Below, piece after piece: positions 54,301 through 64,000 of a stretch of 64,000 nucleotides of DNA (positions are counted from its first letter, which is position 1; every line of letters starts with the position of its first letter). Below the pieces are notes generated by a model. The model was not told the origin of the DNA, searched no databases, and saw nothing but the letters and a program-made list of their open reading frames with translations. The DNA comes from Notamacropus eugenii. Lineage: Eukaryota; Chordata; Mammalia; Diprotodontia; Macropodidae. The stretch is taken from the NCBI RefSeq assembly GCF_028372415.1, contig NC_092875.1, positions 55,097,228 to 55,161,227 of the forward strand, given 5' to 3'. Made by a program: the position numbers and the translations under genes.

Positions 54301-57300
54301 GTTATGCAAAGGGTACTTTTTTTCACGCAAACAAATCACCTGAACACCTGAAATAGTCCTGAGACTATTATATAATCTATAAATATAAACTACATTTAGT
54401 TTACATTTATAAACTAAAATATAATGGGACTATAAATACAATATTATATAATTACATTATATAATAATCCTGGGACTTAGAAATATTGATATAGACATTT
54501 TACATAGAATTTTGCCAGTTACAAAATCTGTCAAATAAAGAAGATAAACAAGATTCTTTCTGGCGCACCTCTTCCACTGTCATGTGCCCTTTGATAGTCT
54601 GGTAAAACTAAAGGATTCCTCAGATTAATGTTCTTAAATGCATAAAATAAAAGTCCATGAGGTTACAGATAAAACCATGTTTCAGAAAAACCTGGAAAGC
54701 CTTAGATGAGCAAATGCAAAGTAAAGTGGGCAGAACCAAGAGACCATCATTCACAGTAACAGCGATGTTGTAATGATGACCATTGGGGAAGACTTAGCTA
54801 CTCTGATCAATACAATGAGCCAAGGTAAGTCCAAAGGACTCATGAGGAAAAATGCTACCCTCCTCTAGAAAGAGAAATGGTCAAATCTGAATGCAAATTG
54901 AAGCATTTTTTTTCTTCCTTGAAGACTGAAATGTATTTTTTTTCATTTTATTTTTCTTGGTTCCCCCACTCCCTCTACACAATATGGCTGATACGGAAAT
55001 ATATTTTGCATGATTTCATATGTATAATGGGAATTGTATTTCTTGTCTTCTCACTGGGTGAAGGAGGGGTGAAGAGAGAATATGGAACTGAAAATTTTAA
55101 AAATTAATCAAGAATGAAACGAATCATATTGAAATACAGTCATCAAAATCTGGCGGGGTTGGGTGTGGGGAGGGAGGGGAGTTTATGAACCTGAGAAGAA
55201 CCCCTGCTCTAGAAGGAAGTAAGCAGAGCAAAGGGCACAGGACCTAGCTTCAGAACAGAACGGAGTTTGAATCCCAACTCTGACACAACCTGTGTGACCT
55301 TAGATAAATCATTCTCTATGTCTCAGTTTCCTCATCTATAGAACAGTGACAATACCTATGGTATCTACTTCACAGAGTGTCATGAGGTTCACATGAAAAT
55401 GTATACAAAGCACTTTGTAAACTTGAAAGTACCACATCAATATCAGCTCTCACTATTCAGGATTCAGCATAGCATTATGTGTTCTATATCTGTTCTATAT
55501 CTGAAGGGCCCTTTGATTCTGTAAGACTAGCATTTGCTCATCCCAATGGAACCGCTGAGATAGAATTAAAAACAACAACAAAAGAGACTCCAAGATTTGG
55601 GGGCAACAAGGGAAAAAGAGCATGTATGAAAATGGAATATTGTTCATGTTTAGCAGAAGAGAAAGGAACAAGGTGAAATCTTCACCGAACTTGTATCTAG
55701 GTAAAACCCCATGAGCCCAATCTTGCTCACAAACTTTAAAAACATTTACATTTTCCAAGATTTATGTTTTAGGCAGATGTCAGATATCTCAGCAGCTGCA
55801 GCCCAGACCCATGGGACAGAATGCATGAGCATTTCAATCACACCAGTCTTATGGGTTTACCATTAAAGTCTGATTTGTGAGGGCAGCCAGATGTTCACAT
55901 CTGGAATAGCAGGTAGATTTATTTTATGTTAATAGTAACTTGGAGCTGTCCAACTTATCATAGCTAAAGCTGTTGCCAGGCACTGTGCTAAGGGCACAAA
56001 GAAAGGTAAAGCCAGGCCCTGCTTCTCAAGGAGCTTATAGTACAGGGGTGGGGAACCTGTGGCCTCAAGGTCACATGTGGCCCTGTAGGTCCTCAAGTAT
56101 GGTCCTTTGATGGAATCCAAACTTTACAGAACAAATCCCCTTAATAAGAGGATCTGGTTCTGTAAAACACTGACTCAGTCAAAAGGCCACACTTGAAGAC
56201 CTAGAGGGCTACGTGTGGTCTCAAGGTCACAGGTTCCATACCCATGAGTAGTCTAACTGGGGAGACAACATGCAGATGACCATGTCCAAACAGCAGATAG
56301 TTATTTCTTTCCAAAGCTGTTCAAAATCACCTGGACCTCCCTGACTCCAGATTTCTATTCTGACCAACGTGACTGACAAGTCTCTTAACCAATCTCCCTT
56401 CTTTGAGGCCATCCTTCACCCCAACATCCAGTGATATACCTTCACATATAGTCCTGACCGTAAAAGTCCCCTATTTACCATTCCCTGAAATAGCTCTCTC
56501 CTGTGCCTATGGGAAAAAGTCAAACTTCCCCACTCGATAGGTGGGATCTGCTGGGAGCTGGCACCAACCTAACTTTCTAGCCCTTTCATTTTTCTCTCTC
56601 TATTCTGTCCTCTAAGAAATGAACCACACTACTTTGCTGCCTCTTCTCCCAATACTGCCAAAGCCTACAATTCCTCCTTCCTCATTTCAGCTAAAACGCC
56701 ACTCATATTTCAAGGCCCAGCTCAAATGCCACCTCTTTCATGAAGCCTTCTTTCCCTGGTGAGAAACAATTTGCCCTTTTTAGAATTTCCATAGCATGCT
56801 TTGTAACTTTTCTTTACTTAAATACCCTATAAAATGGAACACTCTATTTTTGTAGGAAAGCAACCTAGTACTTAAGTTCCATAAAGACAGCAGGTAGAGT
56901 CTTATTCAGGTTTGCATCAGTCCCAGAAGCAAGCAGAGTCACTTAACAGTAACTAACATAGATATAAGAACTTTCAAGGTTTCCAAAGAATTTGTGAAAA
57001 GGATTATTTTGATCTTTAGATGAACACAATTGCAGAGAAGCTGACTTGCCCACTGGGAAGCTAAAGTTTTAAAAAACTGACCTCAGGCCTAACTTTCCAA
57101 ATGCTTCGCTCTTTCCCCTCTACCACATAGCAGAGAAACTCAGAATTAAAGGGGACCTTCAAAATCATCTTCAGAGATGGGGGTGATGGGGTATAAAGAC
57201 TGTATATAATATCAGACTCAACTAAGGTGTTTAGTTTGGCCAAACTGTTTTCTCTACCCCTCCTTTTTTATTATTATAAGTACTGGTTCTTTGAGGAGGG

Positions 57301-59447
57301 AAAAAGGGAGAGAGATTTTGGAAAGCCAAGGTAATGTAAATAGAAGACATCGATTTTAAAAATTTAAGTCATGTAGTCCAAACCCTACTTGAAATATGAA
57401 CCCTTCTACAACACTCCCTCCCTCTCGGTTTAAACAATTCCAGTGACAGAAGTGCTCACCATTTTAAAAAGCAGCACATAATACTGTGATCACTAAGCTG
57501 CTCCTGAAGCTGAAACCTGCCTCCTTGTACCCTCCACTCAGCGATCCTAGCAACATCCTCTGAAGCCGCGTAGGGTATCTCTTCTGATGACAACCCTTTC
57601 AATACTTTGATGACAGTGATTTATGCCCCCCCAAAATCTATTTGAAGGTAAAATGTCTCTAGTTCCTTCTACTGATCCCAAGCTGACAAACATGATTGAC
57701 TCTCAAGTTTAAGAGAAACTATTCCTTTAGACAAGGGCTGTGCCAACCATTGGCTCTAAGCTCACCTTATGTTGGGCTAACTCCGGCAGGGAGCGCCTCA
57801 CGTGTTCCTGTAGGCGATACAGTGCCACAGATGGCTCGTTGGCCAGGACGTAAACACTCTCTGTGAATTTGTCTGTAACTGAACCCAAGACCAGTGACCA
57901 TGGTTAAGATGCAGTCCATATGGAGAAATATCCCAAAATAATGAAAATTACCTGCCCCCCTAACCCCAGTTCGTCTACTACCCCAAACATATCAACCATC
58001 CACCCAAGACCAGCTCTAGAGCACGTAAGTTACTAGAATTCTACAGTAGCAATTTATGCATCCTCAAAGGAGGAAAATATCTGAACCTTCCCTCAACAAT
58101 TCAGACTAAAAACAACTGATGCCTAAAGTATATATTTTGTTCAAAGTGATCCCTTGGCACATAAAGATCTGCCCTTGTTCATTCAGGTGTTGCATTACAA
58201 TTGGCCATAACAGCTCAACCCAGTCCTGAACATAAATGCTCCGGAGGCCAGGAAAGAGCTCCTGAGAAAACATACACGTTTGAGGAGCTGACAATCTAGG
58301 CACTTGCTCATTTTTATCAAACTCCCAACCTCATCTTTCAAAATAAACATTAGGACTCTGAATTTCGGGGGTGGGGGAAGGGGTGATGAAAAAAGGAGAA
58401 AGGGGAAGGGAAATGTCTATGCAGAGACCTAGTTCATAGGAGTATGTTACGGAGCGGGAATTGATGTCAAAAGAAAAAGAAAACCTTGGGAAGAAATTGG
58501 GAAGTGAAATAGATGAGAGACAAGAGGTAAATAGTGGGTTGGGTTCGGAGTTAGGAAGAACCCAGTTCAAATTTAGACACTTACTAGCTGTGTAACTCTG
58601 GGCTGGTCATTTAACCTGTCTGCCTCAGTTACCTGAATAGTAAAAGGGGAATCCTAATAACATCTTCCTCAAAGAGCTGTTCTCAAGATCAAGTCGGATA
58701 ATTTTAATGCCTGGCACATAGTAGAAGCTTAGTAAACGTTTATTCCATTTCTGTGGAAAATAAGCGCTCCTCCCCCTTGAGAGAAAAATCTGGTTTGGGA
58801 CCGTTGGGGTTAATCATAGATTTTATGCCAAAAAGGGCCTTAAACACCCAATAGGCGTTGGATTGGACAGACTTTTCATTTTTACGTCAGAGGACAGGCC
58901 TAACTTGGGGAGGGGGCTGTCAGAGGTGTAAAAAGTAACAGGAGGTGGGTGGAGAGGAACAATTTGTTCAGAAGGCAGTTCCACCACTGCTCTGACACAA
59001 CTTAGGTCCATCACTCCCCTTGCTCTCTGTAAAATGAATCTCTTCCAGAACGGAGAAGACCGTGGGAGAAGGGGGGAAGGGCTGTCTTTGGTCAGGACCC
59101 TCCGGGCACACGGAAGGGTCTCGGGCACCCCAAGGCTCCGTGGGCGCCGGGCTTCTCCAACTTGCCGGCCTCTGGACCCGTCGGGCTTCCGGCCTGGGAA
59201 GCCAATGGACTCCTCCGAGACGTTTTTAAACGCATTTAACATGAGGAAACCAAAGGTTGGTCGGAGCGAGGATGGATTTTGTCCCCGCCCAGGTCCTCGG
59301 ATTCCCCGGCCCATCGGACCCGGAGAGGGGGAGACACTGGCCCAGGGTCACACAGCGGCGTCTCCAGCCGCCTCCTCCTCCCTCCCCGGCCCCCAGGCCC
59401 CGGCCGCCACCTTTCTTCCCCTTGAGCTGCATCTCCGCCTCCTCCAT
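48263..59447 (-). CDS. BORCS8: BORCS8 (BLOC-1-related complex subunit 8)
   Basis: BORCS8 (formerly MEF2BNB) is a small subunit of BORC, the lysosome-surface complex that recruits ARL8 and promotes kinesin-driven movement of lysosomes to the cell periphery. Four minus-strand coding exons (59447-59411, 57878-57766, 49117-49053, 48374-48263) splice in phase to about 108 residues. Recognisable stretches are MEEAEMQLKGKK, VTDKFTESVYVLANEPSVAL, WEEQSQGAIYTVEYACSAVK and FRSIEGLLKQAISIKD. Human BORCS8 is about 119 residues as I recall. This one ends NSAQGRR and lacks the Pro/Ser-rich tail of the human protein. The gene is head-to-head with RFXANK and convergent with UNC13A. No frame damage is seen. 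Confidence 0.95.
48560..48770 (+). repeat. L2 3' tail
   Basis: GGAGTGCCTTCCCTGATCCTCC, AGAATATAAGCTCCTTGAGGGAAGGG and GCACCCAGCACAACC, then a diverged AATAAA end. Confidence 0.7.
49053..49117 (-). CDS. BORCS8: BORCS8 coding exon 3
   Basis: Encodes SDMQNWEEQSQGAIYTVEYA then C and two bases. A T-rich tract (TTTTTTTTCAG) forms the acceptor and GTAAAC the donor. The intron before it is about 8.6 kb and packed with repeats. Confidence 0.95.
49220..50745. repeat. BORCS8 intron with three MIR-type fragments
   Basis: MIR-like pieces are at about 49230-49390 (AAAGAGAATTGGCCTGAGAACC, CCCCTTCCAGCATCATC), 49930-50100 (CACATCACTTAAGATCTCTGAGCC) and 50600-50740 (GGAAGTCACTTCCCTTCTCTGGG). The rest is unassigned intron sequence. 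Confidence 0.55.
50865..50936. mobile_element. 72-bp hAT-type miniature element
   Basis: The left end CAGGACTTCTTAAACTTTTT and the right end ACAATTCAAGAAGCACTG are imperfect inverted repeats around TTGACCCATATGGGTGGGG. Element ends of the form CAGGACTTCTTAAACT are known from marsupial hAT elements as I recall. The flanks do not show a clear 8-bp duplication. Confidence 0.5.
51300..51475. repeat. Pyrimidine low-complexity tract
   Basis: Nearly pure C/T (CCTCCCT, CTTCTCC, TCTCTCC) directly left of the hAT fossil. Confidence 0.8.
51762..51935 (-). repeat. RTE-type LINE 3' end inserted in the hAT fossil
   Basis: CCTTGTCCTTCATTTTCGAAGAGGACC, TGACCGTGGCTGATCAGACC and CGAGCTCGGAATGCTCTACC match the 39000-40200 LINE, same orientation. 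Confidence 0.85.
52190..52625 (-). repeat. Two marsupial tRNA-derived SINEs in tandem
   Basis: The first (about 52190-52355) has TTGGTGTTTTCTTGGCAAAGG, AGTTCACCATTTCCTTCTCC and TGGGTCACACAACTAATGAG. The second (about 52375-52625) has TTCAGTCACATCTGACTC, AAGTGACTTGCCCAGGGTCAC and CTAACCACTGCACTGTCTAGCTGCC. Both are reverse complement and sit inside the hAT fossil. Confidence 0.85.
53448..54680. other. BORCS8 intron, unassigned
   Basis: No gene or clearly bounded repeat. AT-rich stretch with TATAAA-like words at 54360-54490. Confidence 0.4.
54683..55115 (+). repeat. L1 LINE 3' end
   Basis: AAAACCTGGAAAGCCTTAGATG and GTGGGCAGAACCAAGAGACC encode a decayed form of the L1 ORF2 C-terminus seen at 37148 (WKDLY...RTRR). 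The 3' UTR follows, with AAAGGACTCATGAGGAAAAATGC, GGAAATATATTTTGCATGATTTCA and GAACTGAAAATTTTAAAAATTAATC. More diverged than the 36750 copy. Confidence 0.78.
55200..55470 (+). repeat. MIR SINE
   Basis: GGAGTTTGAATCCCAACTCTGACAC, CCTGTGTGACCTTAGATAAATC, TCTCAGTTTCCTCATCTATAG and CAAAGCACTTTGTAAACTTG. Confidence 0.85.
55965..56290 (-). repeat. L2-type 3' tail split by a short hAT element
   Basis: GCTGTTGCCAGGCACTGTGCTAAGGGC, CTGCTTCTCAAGGAGCTTATAGT (before the insertion) and GTCTAACTGGGGAGACAACATGCAG (after it) form one continuous element, so the DNA between them is younger. Confidence 0.78.
56043..56246. mobile_element. Short hAT-type non-autonomous DNA transposon, copy 2
   Basis: The left end is CAGGGGTGGGGAACCTGTGG and the right end is CACAGGTTCCATACCCATG. 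The interior matches copy 1 at 17412-17620, for example ACTCAGTCAAAAGGC and TGGAATCCAAACTTTACAGAAC. Its insertion into the L2 tail confirms the left edge and mobility. Confidence 0.8.
56300..56900 (+). repeat. L2 LINE 3' part, diverged
   Basis: TTTCAGCTAAAACGCCACTC, CAAGGCCCAGCTCAAATGCC and CTCTTTCATGAAGCCTTC with TTCCCTGGT follow the L2 terminal coding region. The 5' portion is weak. Confidence 0.65.
56900..57760. other. BORCS8 intron, unassigned
   Basis: MIR-like words near 57130-57170 and CR1/L3-like words near 57590-57700 (CAACCCTTTCAATACTTTGATGACAG, TGATTTATGCCCCCCC) hint at old fragments that I cannot delimit. Confidence 0.4.
57766..57878 (-). CDS. BORCS8: BORCS8 coding exon 2
   Basis: Encodes VTDKFTESVYVLANEPSVAL then YRLQEHVRRSLPELAQHK. 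The acceptor GGGTTCAG ends at 57879 and the donor GTGAGC follows 57766. The Val codon is split G|TT. Confidence 0.96.
57881..58515. other. BORCS8 intron 1, first part, unassigned
   Basis: No feature recognised other than a GA-rich patch at about 58365-58415. Confidence 0.4.
58520..58755 (+). repeat. MIR/marsupial SINE
   Basis: GGTTCGGAGTTAGGAAGAACCCAG, GCTGTGTAACTCTGGGCTGGTC, TCTGCCTCAGTTACC and the tail GGCACATAGTAGAAGCTTAGTAAACG. Confidence 0.8.
59411..59447 (-). CDS. BORCS8: BORCS8 coding exon 1
   Basis: Encodes MEEAEMQLKGKK plus one base, with donor G|GTGGCG after 59411. The ATG lies in the CpG island about 130 bases from an ETS-like site at 59581-59588. Confidence 0.93.
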
Positions 59448-60228
59448 GGCGCCTCCGCGGAGCCGGCGGGTGGTAGCGGTGAGCGGCGGTGGGTGGCGAC
59501 GGGAAGTCTCGGGGGGCCGGGGATAGGTGCAGCTCCTCGACCGTCCCGGCAGAAACTCATGGCCGCGCCGCTCCAGTTCCGCTTCCGGTCCGGCTCCCTT
59601 CCCTACCCCACCCCTGCCTCCGCCTCCGCCTCCTCCCCCTACCCCTTATCCCCGACCCTGAGCGGCGGGGACGACCAGCCTCGGGATGGGACTTCGGCCC
59701 TTCCTGGCCCTGGCTAGGACGGACGCTCCACGCGGGGCTGTACTGGGGCTGGGGGCAAGGGGGAGAGGCTCTACAGACCCACCTGGGACCCAGTGGACCG
59801 TCTCCCAGTTCCCCCCTCCCCCAGGTACACGCAAGGGCCTGAAGCTGGCTAAACTCGCCCCTCGCGAGGGTGACGGAGAAATGGGCGGCCCCGTCCCTTT
59901 AAACTCCGCAGCAGAGGCGGTCCCGCCCAGCCCCTAGCGATTGGTCCCGGCGGGAGGGGGATGGGTGGTGCGCAGGCGCCCTCCGACCTCGCCTCCTTGC
60001 GTCCGGGCCCCGCCCGGCCCTCCTCCTCCTCCTGCTCCTGTTGGTCTCCCGGGGACCGAAGCTGAGTTCTTAAAGGGCCAGCGCGCCTCTCCCCTTCTCT
60101 GCGCTCTGCGCAGCTGCTCTCAGGCGGGGGAGGGGCGCCCCCCGCCCCCGCCGAGCTCAGGTGCATTGTGGGAGGCCCCCCGCCAGGTTAGGGGCAGGGG
60201 GCGAGGGGGCGGAGCGCTGCAGTTTGGT

Positions 60229-60262
60229 AAAGTTAACTTTCGGTTCGGACTTCGGAAGTCCG
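60229..60262. promoter_or_regulatory. Two adjacent palindromes in the shared promoter
   Basis: AAAGTTAACTTT (60229-60240) is a perfect 12-bp palindrome. Five bases on, CGGACTTC-G-GAAGTCCG (60246-60262) is a perfect 8-bp inverted repeat around one base and contains GGAAGT, an ETS-like core. They may bind dimeric factors. Confidence 0.6.
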
Positions 60263-60766
60263 GGGCTGGGGGTCGGGAGGAGCACGCTGGGGGAGGCTGC
60301 CCAGCCCCCGGCCGCCTCGTGGGCAGAGCTTCGCGCACTTGGCCCCTGGCGCGGCGATCTCCGGACCGGGCCCGGCCAGGGTGCGAGGAGCGTCCAGCCC
60401 GAAGGGGAAAGAAAGGCTGGGGTCCGAGGAGGTGGGCTCTCCCCGCCGGGCGCGGAGCAGGATGCGGGCCCACGTCATTGCATCCAGCGGGGCTCGCAGG
60501 CTTTGCTTGACCCTGTATTTCTCATGCTTTGGGAGGCATTTGGCAGATAGGGGAAACTGAGGCCCAGGGAGGGGAAGAGACTTGGTCAAGGTCACTCGGA
60601 GAACCAGAACTAGAAAGGACTAAAGTTTCTTAAAGGAACAGGCCCTAGGAATTGGGAGCACCCTCTCTGGTCTGAGGAGGCCGTGGGAGGGAGGGGGAGG
60701 GCGTGAACAGGGGGGAGGGGGTGCCCTAATGTCTCAATTTCATCCGGACCCCCAGAAGTGCCCTCC

Positions 60767-63067
<2,301 letters not shown>

Positions 63068-63124
63068 TAGCTAAGGAAAATCAGTTGTTCAAGCATGGGA
63101 TGGAAAAGATGTAGTGGGGAAACA

Positions 63125-63380
63125 ATTCCTTTAATAATAGCTACCATTTATACAGCACTTGAAGATCTGCAAAGGCCTTTATGTGTGTTAACTCACTGAA
63201 TTCTTACAGCAAACCTATGAGGTAGTTGCAGTTATTATCCTCACTTTATAAATGAGGAAATTGAGGCTGAGAGTTAACTGTGTTGCCCAGGGTCATGTAG
63301 CTACTAAGTATCTGAGGCAGGTTTTGAACTCAGGTCTTTTCAACCCCCAAGTTCTATCTACTTTGACACCTAGCTATGGG
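63125..63380 (-). repeat. MIR SINE
   Basis: ATAATAGCTACCATTTATACAGCAC, ATTATCCTCACTTTATAAATGAGG, GTTGCCCAGGGTCATGTAGC and TTTTGAACTCAGGTC. Confidence 0.88.
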
Positions 63381-63399
63381 GATATCTTACCTGAAGATA

Positions 63400-63985
63400 A
63401 GCTTGATATGTCAAATGTGTGACTTGGCAGCTAGAAAGCTAATGCAATCTTGGGCCATACACATAAATGGAATGGATGTGTCCTGTCCTGAGGGAGAGAG
63501 GTGACAGTCCTGCTATTGGTCAGACTTACTCTGAAGGATTGTGTTCAATTCATCACATCATTTGGAGTCACCCAACCCCCAATCAGAGGCTTTTTTAAAA
63601 AAATTACATCATGTGGAAATTGGAGTACCTCCAGAGGAAAACACAGGACTTGGGACCGTTTGGAGAATATTAATCCCACAGAAAAAACTTCTTAGTAGGG
63701 ATGTGATTGCTGCCTCTAAATACCAAAAGGAATGTCATGGAGAAGAAGAATGAACAGTGTAGAGAAGTGACAGGGAGGAAGGTGGGGAGACCTCCATGTG
63801 TGCTAGAATGTCTCAACATTTGGAGCCATCTTGGGGAGTGTAGCAGTCCCCTTATTTGGAGAGTCCAGAAGTTCATTTGTCAGGTGAACTACAGAGGAAG
63901 ATTTCTTGTTGCCTAGGGTGAAATGCTAGATTCGGTGACCTTGGAGGTCCCTTTTCATCTCTAAATCCTGTGATCTGAATATGGC
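63400..63985 (+). repeat. CR1/L3-type LINE 3' end, diverged
   Basis: CAGCTAGAAAGCTAATGCAATCTTGGG, CCTGCTATTGGTCAGACTTAC, GATTGTGTTCAATTCATCAC, GATGTGATTGCTGCCTC and TGACCTTGGAGGTCCC with AATCCTGTGATCTG follow CR1/L3 order. It lies in the RFXANK intron at the window edge. Confidence 0.72.
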
Positions 63986-64000
63986 CTTCCGGAAGTGGTC

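Larger units (their letters stand above)
59100..60480. promoter_or_regulatory. CpG island, head-to-head BORCS8/RFXANK promoter
   Basis: CpG density and GC content jump here while the rest of the window is CpG-poor. The island covers BORCS8 exon 1 and ends before the RFXANK start codon; the two ATGs are 1.3 kb apart. Visible sites are an ETS-type GCTTCCGG at 59581-59588, an inverted CCAAT (ATTGG) at 59940-59944, an NRF1-like TGCGCAGGCGCC at 59969-59980, GC boxes such as GGGGGCGG near 60205, and a ZNF143-like site (reverse complement TCCCACAATGCACCT) at 60159-60173. No TATA box is evident. The start sites and the RFXANK untranslated exon 1 are not resolved. Confidence 0.8.

Noticed and set aside
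59034-59717. 227-codon plus-strand open frame across the CpG island
   Set aside because: It runs antisense over BORCS8 exon 1. GC-rich DNA has few stop codons, and the translation is Pro/Arg/Gly-rich with no homology I recognise.

Overview
The window is nuclear DNA from a marsupial. Three orthologous mammalian genes can be read exon by exon. The repeats include tRNA-derived WSINE1/MAR-type SINEs with RTE-like tails, L1 elements with a marsupial-type 3' end, RTE-type LINEs, and many old L2, MIR and CR1/L3 copies. The L1s and these SINEs argue against a monotreme or a bird, and this SINE family argues against a placental. I cannot name the species.

Positions 1 to about 34.4 kb hold the 3' part of UNC13A (Munc13-1), plus strand: 18 constitutive coding exons and one optional 57-nt exon. 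They encode about 639 residues (658 with the optional exon): the C-terminal half of the MUN domain and the C2C domain. All exon phases fit together without a break, including a 6-nt microexon at 12625-12630. The stop codon is at 30094-30096, followed by a ~4.3 kb 3' UTR. The introns carry CR1/L3, MIR and SINE copies, microsatellites and several minisatellites. The most striking is a 19-bp GC-rich array lying about 90 bp before the last exon.

Positions 34.4 to 47.7 kb are intergenic and AT-richer, with no gene recognised. They contain a 5'-truncated L1 with clear target-site duplications and a three-level nest in which a SINE sits in an RTE-type LINE that sits in an L2. MEF2B, the usual downstream neighbour of BORCS8 in human, is not visible here.

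Positions 47.7 to 59.5 kb hold BORCS8, minus strand, with four coding exons and about 108 residues. It is convergent with UNC13A. Its introns contain a fossil hAT-type DNA transposon (51504-53439) with recognisable transposase motifs, a second L1 3' end and two small hAT-type elements.

Positions 59.1 to 60.5 kb are a CpG island that forms a head-to-head promoter. RFXANK (plus strand) follows with its first four coding exons, 151 residues reaching into the first ankyrin repeat. The gene runs off the right edge.

The three genes belong to different pathways: synaptic vesicle priming, lysosome positioning through BORC, and MHC class II transcription. Their adjacency reflects chromosome history. 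Only BORCS8 and RFXANK are likely to share regulatory DNA.
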